Positions 27,236 to 37,515 of a DNA stretch of 64,000 bases are shown here, piece after piece. Under the pieces are notes generated by a model. The model was not told the DNA's origin and ran no database searches. It saw only the letters and a list, made by a program, of their open reading frames with translations. This DNA comes from Clostridium sp. BNL1100. GTDB lineage: Bacteria > Bacillota > Clostridia > Acetivibrionales > DSM-1351. Where the stretch lies: NCBI RefSeq assembly GCF_000244875.1, contig NC_016791.1, forward strand, positions 3,849,001 to 3,913,000, read 5' to 3'. Made by a program: the position numbers and the translations under genes. Numbering within the stretch: the stretch's first letter is position 1; every line of letters begins with the position of its first letter.

Positions 27236-28240
27236 TTAATCCTCATTATCCTTTGCCACCGGTATGTAAACCATCTTCAAAGGAATCATTTTTCTATATT
27301 TCGCACTTAAGTCTTCGTAGTATTTCAGAATCAAGTCTACGAGCTCTGTTCCGTTTATGCCACGAATAATTGGTGTGCTTTTCAGATAATTTTGAGCATT
27401 ATTAGTATAATTAGACAGAGTAACAAATAATCCATAATCGCCTTCTCGCATTGCGCCTTTGAGTGACTGGATTATAGTTTCCTTAATATCACCATCCTGG
27501 CTCTTAACCTGCACTAATATCCTTGGTGGCAGTTCATCCTTATAGGCTGTAATATCAATACCACTATCACCACCCTGCGCTGAAACGATTGTGCGATAAC
27601 CCATAGCTTTTAGAAGGTCCGCTACAAATCCTTCAAGTTCATAACCTTTTAACTGCTTACTAAGTTCCTTTAATATAAAATCCTTGGTGGTTTCCACGAT
27701 TTCTTCAGCAGTTACTCCGACACTCTCATCGTCTTCACCATCAATTGTTAATGTGGTCTTTTTAAACCCTTTATCCAAGGCTGCTAAGTACTCATCTGCA
27801 TAGTTTTTAACAGCAAAGAAAGACATCGCAGATCCTACTTCATAAAGAGCTCCTTGTGAAAATGCTGTTCTCGGAAGATGTTTCAGCCATTTTACTTTAT
27901 GCTGATGGACATATTCAGTTGCTGTAGCATCATATATATAGTCGCTCTCAACTGTGCCTATGTTAATCTGCCGGTCGATTTTAGAAGGAAATACCACAAA
28001 ATCACCAATCTGAACCTCATAGGCAAATCGAAAAAGCATACCGGCACCATTGGCTACACTGCCTTTCTTGGCATCTGGATACACATTAATATACTGTGTT
28101 TTAAATGCATCCCTGTTTGCTTCTAACTTGCTAAGGTCGCCTATTTTTCCCCAGCCAATAGCGATGACATCTTTCTGCAAAAAAAGATTATCATCTTTGG
28201 TATGAATTCCCCATACTCTTTTTTCTTCGCTGTTTTCCAT
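27236..28240 (-). CDS. Mrr-type restriction endonuclease (type IV-like) with N-terminal EVE-like domain
   Basis: The ATG at 28240 follows GAGGTGG; a GTG three codons earlier overlaps that site. The 334-residue protein has an N-terminal region of about 150 residues beginning EKRVWGIHTKDDNLFLQKDV, of the PUA/EVE kind that can sense modified bases. A spacer leads to an Mrr catalytic domain: ELEGFVADLLKAMGYRTIVS, GGDSGIDITAYKDE and ILVQVKSQDGD. The Asp in GIDI and the Gln-Val-Lys are the usual PD-(D/E)XK variant residues of Mrr. It lies downstream of hsdR on the same strand by 46 bases and likely belongs to that operon. Substrate would be methylated or otherwise modified foreign DNA. Confidence 0.85.
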   Translation of the reverse strand: MENSEEKRVWGIHTKDDNLFLQKDVIAIGWGKIGDLSKLEANRDAFKTQYINVYPDAKKGSVANGAGMLFRFAYEVQIGDFVVFPSKIDRQINIGTVESDYIYDATATEYVHQHKVKWLKHLPRTAFSQGALYEVGSAMSFFAVKNYADEYLAALDKGFKKTTLTIDGEDDESVGVTAEEIVETTKDFILKELSKQLKGYELEGFVADLLKAMGYRTIVSAQGGDSGIDITAYKDELPPRILVQVKSQDGDIKETIIQSLKGAMREGDYGLFVTLSNYTNNAQNYLKSTPIIRGINGTELVDLILKYYEDLSAKYRKMIPLKMVYIPVAKDNED

Positions 28241-28286
28241 ATCAACCACCTCATATTTTTTGAGTTTTCCTGTTGTATCGGCTGTC

Positions 28287-31200
28287 TTACTTCTCCGCCC
28301 GCTCCCTCAAATACTTCTCAAAATCATCGCATAGCTTATCTACCATATCATTCATTTCTTTAAAGAAATAATCCCCGACTTCATTGCGTTTGAGAGCTCG
28401 ATATCTTCTATATATCTTTGCAAAATCGTCATAGATTTCAATTTCAGAAACATGGGATTTCATCTTCACCATTAAACGTTTACCTTCAGGAGCTGTACGA
28501 ACATATTCAAAGAAATCTTTGATTTTATTTTCGAATTCTTTTATGAGTGCACCTGTTATGGCTTCTTGCTCATTACGCGCTTCAATAATGGCGAGAATGT
28601 CGAATTGATAAGCATTGTAAGGCACCCTACCTTTAGCCACTTTAGTAGGCCTATTTTTCTTCTCCTTTGTTTCCTCAGTCTTTACTTCGATTATGCCAAT
28701 CTGATTATCAAAATAAACCTCAATCGGGTCTTTGATATCTTCGCATCGATTCAAAAGGTTATACAGTGCATTAAACTTACGCCAGAAGAACAAAGATCCT
28801 GGATCACTATATTTTGCATCTAGATCGATTACGTATTCAATTTTATTCAAAATAGTAAAATACTGTGATGCTTTAGCTTTAGTATCCGCAGTATGCTTTG
28901 GGTTTGCATCTACGTACTTTTTTAAACTACTTTCAAAATCAAGATAGCATTCAGGGTTATCACGTTTGGTAGCATCTTTATATATAGACATAAACGCATT
29001 ATAGAACTTACCAAAAGTATCTGATTTCTTTAGATCTGCTAATAATATATCAAGTACCTTTTTATCCCCAAATGGATCAAAATCGCTAACAACCACATCA
29101 GAAAAATGCTCAAATGCATCTTTGATATTTTGGACATTTACGTTATTATAGGAAAAGTCAACAATCTTGCAGTCGTTTTTGTATTTCAAAGTGCGGTTTA
29201 CCCGTGAAATAGTTTGAATGGCACTGATTCCTTTAACCTCTTTATCTAAAAACAGTGTATGTAGCCTTTTCTCATCAAAACCAGTTTGTAGTTTAGCAAC
29301 CACTATCATTAGGCCGTTTTTCTTTTGTGAGAAGCTTTCCAATACTTTTTCCTCACTTAAACCACCATTAAGACCGTTTGCACTTTGCTCATCTTGATTA
29401 TCCGAATAAATTATATGAATAGGTGCTTCAGCATATTTAGCATATTTGGGTTCCTTAACCAAAGCATTAAAGTACTTGGTTACCGCCTCGTAATATGCGA
29501 TCGCAGCCTTAATTGAATGGACTGCCAGCATAGCCTTTCCATTTCCTCTTATTTGACGATATACATCTTTAACAAGTAAATCTGCAACATATTTTGCTAT
29601 TGCATCAATACGATCACGATTTTCATATACTCGCTTCTTTTGTGCGTCCTTATACTCTTTCTCTGTAAAACCTTCTAATAGGTTATTTGGTAAATCGAAT
29701 AACATTTTAGAAGCTACTGGGACGATATTCTTTAATGGATTGAGAATAAAGCCATCTTCAATAGCCTCTTTCATGGTATATGAATCAAAAGGTCTCCAGA
29801 GCTTCTCACTTTCCGCATAACCACTAAATTCCCCGAATCGTGCAAGTGTGTGATCATCAGGGGTAGCAGTAAAACCAATAATCAAATTCTTCTTTTTTCT
29901 GTGTTTGGAATATTGCTTATTATTGTCAAAGGGAGCTTGCAGCTCATCAAATATGCTTACCATTTCCTCATGCTGGTCACCACTATTTGAACGATGAATT
30001 TCGTCAATTAGAAAAACTATGCGTAATTGGGATAGCCTCTGTAGAACTTCATTATCCAGAATTTCACGAACAGAACCGAATTTTTGCAAATTAACTATGA
30101 CTAAGCGAGTATCAGATGCAAGTGCATCTGTGAATGTTTTTTTGTTGTGTGCTTCAACATACATACGATTGTCAATATTCATATTAAGCATTTTAGAATC
30201 TATTTGCGAACGAAGTTGTAAGCGGTCAACAACAATAATAATTTTATCATACACATACTCACCATCTCGGCGAATATCTTTAAGTTGCAGAGCAGACCAG
30301 CCAATGATATTTGATTTGCCAAAGCCCGCTGCATATTGCATAAGTAAAGAATAGACATTTTTATTATTAGAATATGCTTTGCGTTTTTCAAGCAACTCTT
30401 TTTTCTTGGCTTCCGACACGCCTATTAATTGCTTTTCCAAGAGCTTTTCGAAATAATCGTCTTCTTGCTCATGTGCTAAAAACTCATCTATTTTGGCTAT
30501 TATTTTATCTGTACCAAACTTTTGCTTTGGTCGCGGTGATATTAAAGACCCTTTTTCATCCTTCAGTTCTTTTCTACCATTTACCATATAGACATCTCGT
30601 TCGATGAAGTTGTAATACAAAATCTCTTTTTCAATAAAAGTCTTACCGTAGTGTACGGTAAATAACTCTTTCAGTTTGTCTTTTTTATCAGCATCGGGTT
30701 TCAATAATGGATAAGGTTTAAATGAGACTTTAACCTTTTTTTCTAATTCTTCGCGGTCATATTTACCTTCTCGACAGGTAGTAAGCATTTCATTAAAATA
30801 ATCTTCTATGTTACGAATTACATAAGTTTCTTCCACATCAGTAGTAGTTATATGTACAGCCTTCTCAAAGATCTTTAGGAAGTCTTTTCTGTAAGCCTCT
30901 TTATCTTTTTCACTCAACATATAATTACTGTCAAAATATTGATGATATATTTTGATAGCTTCAAGATAATCTTTAACCACTTTCCCCCTCCCATTTTTGC
31001 TGGCAGTTTGATTTGTGTAATTAGATTTCAACTCGCTATACCCCAAATAAATGCCGTTTACAAACAGCACTATATCAGGTCGAAAAGCAAAAATCTGTTT
31101 GCCCTGATATCTGTATTTATAGGGTAATTCTTGTACGACTGAAAAAATGTTTTCTTCAAATAGTTTGTTATCGTGTATAACACTATCGCCAGTATAAAAT

Positions 31201-31511
31201 AGGTATAGTTTAATTCCCTTCAAGGTAATAGACTTATTGGCATTGATAAATAGCGCCATATTACGACTACTGGAACTGCGTTCTTTTATTACCTCAATCA
31301 AATCTTTTAACAATATATCTTTGTTGCCTCTATACTTTTTGAGTAAGACTTCATAAGGTCTCTTATTTAGTTCGGTTTCAGATATAAAAGTCTGTAAATC
31401 CTCCTCAATAATAAGGGATTCTGTTACGGTATTTGCTTTTACTTCATTATATCCAAGGCTTTCTCTAAAAAAAGGCAGTAAAAATTTATCTTGCAAGTGT
31501 AGCTCGTTCAT
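28287..31511 (-). CDS. hsdR: Type I restriction enzyme R subunit
   Basis: The 1074-residue motor and nuclease subunit appears intact. The nuclease motif is near residues 145-170 (FRPDIVLFVNG then GYSELKSNY). The helicase motifs follow: motif I AAGFGKSN near 395 (a variant of the usual GSGKT), motif II LIDEIHRSN near 505, motif III GFTATPDDH near 550, and motif VI ISRVNRTLKYK near 768. The C-terminal 250 residues are helical, as expected for the region that contacts the methyltransferase. Its ATG overlaps the hsdS stop by four bases (ATGA). Without a working hsdM, the complex should not assemble or recognise DNA properly. Confidence 0.93.
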   Translation of the reverse strand: MNELHLQDKFLLPFFRESLGYNEVKANTVTESLIIEEDLQTFISETELNKRPYEVLLKKYRGNKDILLKDLIEVIKERSSSSRNMALFINANKSITLKGIKLYLFYTGDSVIHDNKLFEENIFSVVQELPYKYRYQGKQIFAFRPDIVLFVNGIYLGYSELKSNYTNQTASKNGRGKVVKDYLEAIKIYHQYFDSNYMLSEKDKEAYRKDFLKIFEKAVHITTTDVEETYVIRNIEDYFNEMLTTCREGKYDREELEKKVKVSFKPYPLLKPDADKKDKLKELFTVHYGKTFIEKEILYYNFIERDVYMVNGRKELKDEKGSLISPRPKQKFGTDKIIAKIDEFLAHEQEDDYFEKLLEKQLIGVSEAKKKELLEKRKAYSNNKNVYSLLMQYAAGFGKSNIIGWSALQLKDIRRDGEYVYDKIIIVVDRLQLRSQIDSKMLNMNIDNRMYVEAHNKKTFTDALASDTRLVIVNLQKFGSVREILDNEVLQRLSQLRIVFLIDEIHRSNSGDQHEEMVSIFDELQAPFDNNKQYSKHRKKKNLIIGFTATPDDHTLARFGEFSGYAESEKLWRPFDSYTMKEAIEDGFILNPLKNIVPVASKMLFDLPNNLLEGFTEKEYKDAQKKRVYENRDRIDAIAKYVADLLVKDVYRQIRGNGKAMLAVHSIKAAIAYYEAVTKYFNALVKEPKYAKYAEAPIHIIYSDNQDEQSANGLNGGLSEEKVLESFSQKKNGLMIVVAKLQTGFDEKRLHTLFLDKEVKGISAIQTISRVNRTLKYKNDCKIVDFSYNNVNVQNIKDAFEHFSDVVVSDFDPFGDKKVLDILLADLKKSDTFGKFYNAFMSIYKDATKRDNPECYLDFESSLKKYVDANPKHTADTKAKASQYFTILNKIEYVIDLDAKYSDPGSLFFWRKFNALYNLLNRCEDIKDPIEVYFDNQIGIIEVKTEETKEKKNRPTKVAKGRVPYNAYQFDILAIIEARNEQEAITGALIKEFENKIKDFFEYVRTAPEGKRLMVKMKSHVSEIEIYDDFAKIYRRYRALKRNEVGDYFFKEMNDMVDKLCDDFEKYLRERAEK

Positions 31512-32761
31512 ACTGCTTCTCCCTCCACAGTAACTTTTATCTTGCCGATAACTACATCGTTAATGAGTGTTTTGCGTAGTTCTTTGAGTTTGCTGATTTG
31601 GGTATTGATGACTTCAATAATGCGGTCAATATGAGCAGTTTTGGTGTCAAGATAATCTGCTATGGCTTTTTGTTCAATATATTCTGGAATTGCAACGTTT
31701 ATAGCATAAAAGTTATCAGAATATAGGCGTAAACGTGATTCAATTATTCCTGTCGAATTACGTTTAAACTCTGCAATTGCCCTATCAGACCGAAGCAAAT
31801 AATGAAAATATGCCGGACATGATAATTTACTTGGAGAATATGATGGACTAACTATTCCATCGTAAGCTGAAACGCCTAATCCCCTTTTCCATGCAAGCAT
31901 AATATTCATAACTAAATCATTCATTCGACATATTTTATATCCAATAAGAGTTTCAGCATTTGTTAATAATTCATCTTCGCCTATGTTATCTTTTCTTTGT
32001 GTTACACCTGTATATTCAGATACTGAAAGTAATGTTTCTTCGCCAGTCAAACTCTTAATTTTGGATTCTACAAATAGATCTTTTATTCTTTTTATATGCC
32101 AATGCTCCGGTACTTCTCCAATCCACTCAACTCCGCTATCTTTCATCACTACAGCTTTATCTAAACCCCGGTTGACAGTTTCATTAATGAGGGATTGTTT
32201 GAGTTCATTATACTTAGTTAGCTTTTGGTTATGTAGTTCTATTTCGCAATCAATTTGGATTGTCTTAGTATCAATATAATCAGCAATTATTTTTTGTTCT
32301 TTAGGCGAAGGAAAAGGTAACAGTAATCTTTTAATTCTATCTACAGCTAGACCAGGTTGTGCCGCTGAAAGAGAGTATTGATTAAGATTCATAACTCTTA
32401 GCATCTCTCCGAACCATTTTATAATAACATTTTTTTTTAGGTATACAACAACAGCATGCTCTGATGCCCAAAATTTTCCTTTAGCATAGTTAATGTTCCC
32501 ACATAAAGCACCTTGTCGCCCGATAAGTATATGCTCTCCTTCATTAGTATAGCTTGAATAATAGCCCCTTAATCCATTACCCCCATATACTGGATAGAGG
32601 CCTTCTACAGGCTCAATTTGCTCAGAAACAATTGAATTTCCACTTTGAAGAAAGGCTAAATCTTTAACTCGTTTTATATCCCAATGTGATGGTATCTCTC
32701 CCAGCCATTCAATCTCACTATCTTTATGCACTTCAAATCTTGTTAATTGATGTTTGCTCAT
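31508..32761 (-). CDS. hsdS: Type I restriction enzyme S (specificity) subunit
   Basis: The 417-residue protein has the two-fold layout of HsdS. Each half starts with a similar phrase, DSEIEWLGEIPSHWDIKRVK at about residue 9 and DSGVEWIGEVPEHWHIKRIK at about 210. Each half then has a target recognition domain and a conserved helix: PFPSPKEQKIIADYIDTKT in the first, AIPEYIEQKAIADYLDTKT in the second. The two recognition domains set the two halves of a bipartite target, which cannot be read from sequence alone. The gene overlaps hsdM (ATGA) and hsdR (ATGA), so all three are translationally coupled. Confidence 0.92.
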   Translation of the reverse strand: MSKHQLTRFEVHKDSEIEWLGEIPSHWDIKRVKDLAFLQSGNSIVSEQIEPVEGLYPVYGGNGLRGYYSSYTNEGEHILIGRQGALCGNINYAKGKFWASEHAVVVYLKKNVIIKWFGEMLRVMNLNQYSLSAAQPGLAVDRIKRLLLPFPSPKEQKIIADYIDTKTIQIDCEIELHNQKLTKYNELKQSLINETVNRGLDKAVVMKDSGVEWIGEVPEHWHIKRIKDLFVESKIKSLTGEETLLSVSEYTGVTQRKDNIGEDELLTNAETLIGYKICRMNDLVMNIMLAWKRGLGVSAYDGIVSPSYSPSKLSCPAYFHYLLRSDRAIAEFKRNSTGIIESRLRLYSDNFYAINVAIPEYIEQKAIADYLDTKTAHIDRIIEVINTQISKLKELRKTLINDVVIGKIKVTVEGEAV

Positions 32762-34777
32762 AGTTTTAACCCTAATTCTAACTCCTTCAATTCCACATCA
32801 ATCCTCTTAATGTCTGCTAAAATATCAGCTACAGCTCTCAATTCTCCCGGCTTATAAAATACCTTATTAAAATTTAGCTCCACACCTACCACATTTTCAA
32901 GATAGGTAAAGGGTTTGGTAATATATTTTTCCATAAATAATGCTATATTGGCTTTATTTGTAGATTCATCCTTGTGAAATGGAATAATTTCATAATCCTT
33001 TTGGTAATCAGGTGTAAGTTCCACACTTATTTCAATAAATTCTTTTTGTGTTTTAGTGGCTTTTTTATAAACCGCCTTTACTGCAATTTTACCACAACCT
33101 AGTTCCTCTTCATTTCCTTCCACTTCTTTAATTAAGGTTTCTTTCTCAATATCAAACCAATACTTTGAATCAGCAGTGTCTATAGCTAATGGCTGTTCCT
33201 TATAATCAAGAGAATCGATTAAAGGTTTGATATATTGTTCAAAAACATTAAAAAGGGAAGTATATTTAGTTGTATCAAAAGTATTAATTTTAAGGAGCCT
33301 GCTCTTTCCTCTACCCCTGCCTGTTTGTTAGTTACCTTAGGCAACTTACTTTCAAAGCTGTTACCTTGTACATCTACATTAGTTAGCATTATAAATTGTT
33401 TGTTAAAGTAGAAAAATTCCTTGTCAAATACCCTCGCATACTCGTTATCCTCAAATCTAGTAAGGGTTTCTACAATCTCCAAACGGTTGGCTATATCCAC
33501 CTCCTTACGTTTAGAACCTCTATTCTTCTTTAGTGGGCTAAATTTTTCACTGGCATTAATAAGCATAATCCTGCCTATTCGATTCTCCTTCTTATTTCTA
33601 TTTAGGACCCATAAATAGGTATAAATTCCAGTGTTAAAAAATTCATCGGTAGGTAACTGAATGACAGCTTCCACAATGTCGTTATCTAACATCCATTTTC
33701 GAATATTGCTTTCACCCGAACCTGCATCGCCACTGAATAGGGTTGATCCATTGTGTACAACTACACCCATTCCACTGAGATCGAGCTTGGAAATTAGATG
33801 TTGCATAAATAGTAATTGTCCGTCAGAAACTGATGGTAGAAATTTAAACCGTCCTGTTTTATCATTTTCAATGTATTTTTGATATCCTTTCCAACTTACT
33901 CCATATGGGGGATTTGCAATAACTACATCGAATTCTTCATTATAGTACGCATCCTCAACCAAGGTGTACCATGTTCAATCTTAGAATCTGGTCTGAATCG
34001 GCTTTCAATTTTAGCAAGGGCATATAAGGCATCATTCCAGTCTTGCCCAAATGTTTGAGTAAGACGTTTAAACTTTTCATTAATTCGATCTTCAACACCA
34101 AATAGTAAGTTACCTCCGCCGCAGGTGCAATCGTATATTTTAAGCAGTGTGTCTGATTCTTCAATCTTGGATGCAATAATTTCTGCGATCAGCACAATTA
34201 TATCATCTGGTGTGTATTGCTCCCCAGCAGTTTCTGCAGAAATATCAGCCCATTTACGCTTGATATGCTCTTCCAAAGTTGTTATTTCAGAGTTATTATA
34301 TGGCTTGAGGTCAATTTCCGCCCATAGCTTTGTGTACCCCAGTAAAACTTTTTTTGCATCGAGCTTAGCAGCAACACCCTTTATATCCAGATACTTTTCT
34401 CCTTCTGTAGCATCTACACCAAGCAGGTCTTTCGTTTCTCCGTCAAAGCCAAGAAGATATGAGTTGAAATCAGAGTAAAAGTTTTTATCATTCTTACATA
34501 TATCTTTGAGGGTTTGATTCTTCTCAAATATATAAATGTTGTATCCCTGCCCCTCATCTTTAATTAAGTTATAAAAGTCATCTTTATCCATAGTGGCAAT
34601 TTTTTCTTCACCAATCTTAGCTCTTAAACCCTCAAGCATTCTAACAAGGCGGCTTTCAATCATTGCAAGTGCAAAAAACGGCATCATAAATGAAGGCCAT
34701 TCAGATTCTTTAACGCCACATCCACGAAGCAGGTCAGCAGTGGCCCAGATTTTTGATTCATATTGCAGTATATTCAT
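32758..34777 (-). pseudogene. hsdM: Type I restriction-modification methyltransferase M subunit, two frameshifts
   Basis: Three consecutive frames make up one N6-adenine methyltransferase of about 670 residues. Frame one (34777 to about 33960) includes AGEQYTPDDIIVLIAEIIAS and the SAM motif DCTCGGGNLLFG. At EHG one base is missing, and the second frame continues TLVEDAYYNEEFDVVIANPP, with the catalytic NPPY motif. A second one-base loss in a G run at about 33318 shifts to the third frame, which reads SRLLKINTFDTTKY, then FNVFEQYIKPLIDSLDYKEQ, and ends in the C-terminal coiled region. Both sites restore clean homology when a base is added, so the lesions are local. They are true mutations or sequencing errors; the first leaves only an N-terminal fragment. 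Confidence 0.88.
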
Positions 34778-35210
34778 TTATATTAATACCTCTCTTTTCA
34801 CAATTAATGAAATAGTTACAACAATGGATATAAAAATTAGTAAATCTTTATGATTAACTAACGTTATACTGTATGTTTCTCTTTCAACAGCCAGTCGTCG
34901 AATGCATTTTATAATCCCCATATAACCGTTTATTCATATTCATCTTATGTCATTCTGGATATATTAGCTTAATATAATTTCAATTATCTAATTAGCATAA
35001 AAGTACACAAAAATACAAATTTATTATACTTCAAATTCCATTTAGTCACAATAAATTTTAAAGGCTATCATTTTTTAAACGATTCTTTTGAAGCTCTTTC
35101 CTTGCTTTTTAGTTTGAATCAAAAATTAGGATTCCGTTTTTTAGTTGATAAACAATTCCGCAAAACCCCTCTCCCCTTCTGCCTACTTGTTTAATTCGCG
35201 CATTCATACA

Positions 35211-35229
35211 CCCCCCCTACCCCCCCCCA
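35211..35229. repeat. Two adjacent poly-C tracts (7 and 9 bases)
   Basis: An uninterrupted C7 and a C9 separated by two bases stand in AT-rich intergenic DNA between the hsdM promoter region and the gene at 35549-36436. Such tracts are prone to slippage. No ORF crosses them. The rest of 34778-35548 holds two terminator-like hairpins and otherwise nothing recognisable. Confidence 0.8.
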
Positions 35230-35236
35230 TCAAAAA

Positions 35237-35267
35237 AAGTGTGTCCATGGAAACATGAAACACACTT
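35237..35267 (-). terminator. Terminator-like hairpin
   Basis: AAGTGTGT (35237-35244) pairs with ACACACTT (35260-35267) and is followed on the minus strand by seven T. It lies downstream of the gene at 35549-36436 and its neighbouring repeat hairpin. Confidence 0.7.
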
Positions 35268-35470
35268 CGAAATATCCTAAAAATCCGCTAAGCCTCACTA
35301 TTCAAGCCTTTTCCGCTCTATCAACGCAACTGACTCAACGTGCCTTGAGTATACAAAAAAGATGTCGCTTCAGCCTGTTACCCCCTTGGCGGCAGGGTAT
35401 ATTTCTGAAATAATCATCTGTAAAGCAACTTTCCAGTGATCCATAGTCCGTTTTTACATCAATTCAAGTC

Positions 35471-35535
35471 AAATTGTAAGCAATAAAACCTTCAAAAGCA
35501 AGTTAATCTCTTGAAGGCTTTATTTGGTACAATTT
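35471..35535. repeat. Left copy of an island-flanking hairpin repeat
   Basis: AAATTGTA...TACAATTT with an inner CCTTCAA/TTGAAGG stem and T/A runs on both sides forms a bidirectional terminator of about 65 bases. A near-identical copy is at 47781-47843. The two bracket the block of defense-type genes. Confidence 0.75.
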
Positions 35536-35548
35536 CTCACAAAACAAA

Positions 35549-36436
35549 TTATTCCGACTCTATTCCATGTCTTTCAACCATATATTCTTTATATTTGCTA
35601 TAATTCTTCATTCCACGTGATTTTCGGGTTTTTCCTACTATAGTATTATCAATCCTTTTTTGAAGATATGTACATAAGCCTTCAAAACATTCATTAGGTG
35701 TTTCGTCCCACTTAAAGCCTATCTCCCGTTTTATTGCATCATAGATCAAAGAATATTTCATTTTTTCCCCTTCAGCATTAATATTGGCCTTTTTGAAATC
35801 ATGGTATATGTCGATCAAATGCTTTACATAGTTTTTCATATATGTATTGCTACCAATGGTATCCTGAATCGGACCTTTCTTAACATTAAGCTTTTTAGGG
35901 GTTTTGATTATAATGTTATTACCGATAACAGAATTCTTGTTATTGTTTGCATATACAGCATAGCTATCGCCTCCTTTATTTCCCGGTGAGAGCTGTGGAT
36001 AATGCTGTGCGAATACCTTGTCATCAGACACAATTAGTCCGATAATATCCTCCCAAAAGAGTATATCTACTGAGAACAAACCTTTTTCATTATGCTGGGA
36101 GTTTAGAATATTTACTTTTTCCTGTAGTTCTGCATTTCTGCTGGTTGATGTAGCAATAAAGTAATGCTTTAACCCAGGTTTGAAGTTCTTAGCTTTTTCA
36201 ATTTCTTTTTCAATCTGATCATAGGTTAATTTGGCAACTTTTTTACACTGAATTCCAATATAGTAAACCCTTTTATATTTTATATAAATATCAACTCCAT
36301 GTTGAGTTTGTCCCACTCCTCCGAACAGAGTGATCATACAACCAGGCCAATTTATCCTTGAATAGCTTTCTACTAATCGTTCAAAGTCCTGCCAATTTTT
36401 AGGCTTTGGTATTTCCATATTATCAAATGTCGGCAT
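35549..36436 (-). CDS. PD-(D/E)XK-like nuclease (Mrr-related) of the defense island
   Basis: The start is the ATG at 36436, after AAGGAAGG; an ATG seven codons earlier lacks a site. The 295-residue protein opens MPTFDNMEIPKPKNWQDFER. The nuclease region reads VGQTQHGVDIYIKY followed by YYIGIQCKKVAKL, the D...QxK variant of restriction-type nucleases. After a second segment (AQHYPQLSPGNKGGDSYAVY) comes a C-terminal module of about 110 residues, with NYVKHLIDIYHDFKKANI and FEGLCTYLQKRIDNTIVGK. That module recurs in other proteins but I cannot name it. It follows the cyclase-like gene by about 210 bases on the same strand, so it could be its effector or a stand-alone nuclease. Confidence 0.65.
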   Translation of the reverse strand: MPTFDNMEIPKPKNWQDFERLVESYSRINWPGCMITLFGGVGQTQHGVDIYIKYKRVYYIGIQCKKVAKLTYDQIEKEIEKAKNFKPGLKHYFIATSTSRNAELQEKVNILNSQHNEKGLFSVDILFWEDIIGLIVSDDKVFAQHYPQLSPGNKGGDSYAVYANNNKNSVIGNNIIIKTPKKLNVKKGPIQDTIGSNTYMKNYVKHLIDIYHDFKKANINAEGEKMKYSLIYDAIKREIGFKWDETPNECFEGLCTYLQKRIDNTIVGKTRKSRGMKNYSKYKEYMVERHGIESE

Positions 36437-36645
36437 TAGATCACCTTCCTTTATCACAACCCTAAATACTTTATATCATTTTTTGTTATCAGTCTTACCA
36501 TTGTCTTTTTTTACTTGCATCAACGCTGATAACATCGCATTAACACATGCAGGACTCTCGTTGTTTCAGGTCAAGCGGATTGAGTGTGTATTACTCCAAA
36601 TTGTAATTACAATTTGGAACCGTAACAATCTGTTTGATATTTTAC

Positions 36646-37458
36646 TTAAGAATCTTGAATGATAACTTGCCCACTACTGTTTTCTGGCTGCGAGGCTATA
36701 ATATATTTTTTCAACCACTCATATTTTTGAATAATGCTTTCACATCTTCTTTTCATATCACTATCCTCAGTGCTTTCTTTAATAACTAACTGTTTTCTTA
36801 TCTCCTCATCAGACAAGCATGTCAGTTCATCCAGCAATAAGCAGCCTTCTAAATAATTGTGCCCTTGCTTGATACTATTAAAGTAATTCAGATAATATTG
36901 TCCATCATCATCAGTAGCAATAATTTTTCCGTTTGTTTGGTATATAATTGATTTAAAATCTTCTGGAACTTTATTTATCAAGTCACTAATAAATGCCGAA
37001 ACCTGTTCTACAACAAAGCTATCAACCACTACACGAGGAAACTTAGCAATTTTACTTTCCAAATAATACGCCTTATTTATTGCTGGACCAAATAAAAGAG
37101 ATCTGTTCTCCTCATAGTACACATCTCCATACGCAATCCCACCCCGACATATAAAGCGGCCTTTTAGCATTCGCTGAATTAGCTGTTCAGTATTATAAAG
37201 AGCTTGATGAAATAGATGCCCTATATCTTTTCTGGAATCGCTTATATTCTCTTTAAAGTCGTATATTATATAGGCGCAGTCAGAAAAAGTATATACATGA
37301 CGTTGAGTGACTGTGTAATCTTTATCATTCTGTTGTTGTTTCTCCAGCTCACGATGAAACATTGAGTTTATTTTATAAAGTTCTTCAAAATTATCTCTAT
37401 TTTGACTGCCCAATATATCCATAAAAATCACAAGCGCTTTATCGTAATGCTTGTCCAT
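36646..37458 (-). CDS. Class III nucleotidyl-cyclase-like protein (Pycsar PycC-like candidate)
   Basis: The ATG at 37458 has AGGAGG nine bases upstream; the 270-residue product is soluble. Motifs of class III cyclases are visible: FMDILGSQ with the first metal Asp (D14), TFSDCAYIIY with the second (D60), FICRGGIAYGDVYYEE with R105, and LFGPAINKAYYLESK. This is the pattern of the single-domain cyclases in the bacterial Pycsar defense family, which make cCMP or cUMP on phage infection. The C-terminal 100 residues (LLLDELTCLSDEEIRKQLVI...) are helical and unfamiliar. The usual PycTM or PycTIR effectors are absent. The adjacent PD-(D/E)XK-like gene is the nearest candidate effector. Nucleotide specificity cannot be read from sequence. 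Confidence 0.6.
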   Translation of the reverse strand: MDKHYDKALVIFMDILGSQNRDNFEELYKINSMFHRELEKQQQNDKDYTVTQRHVYTFSDCAYIIYDFKENISDSRKDIGHLFHQALYNTEQLIQRMLKGRFICRGGIAYGDVYYEENRSLLFGPAINKAYYLESKIAKFPRVVVDSFVVEQVSAFISDLINKVPEDFKSIIYQTNGKIIATDDDGQYYLNYFNSIKQGHNYLEGCLLLDELTCLSDEEIRKQLVIKESTEDSDMKRRCESIIQKYEWLKKYIIASQPENSSGQVIIQDS

Positions 37459-37515
37459 ATACAACTACCTCCTATAATTCACCTAATAAACATTAGGTGT
37501 AGTTATCCTATTAAC

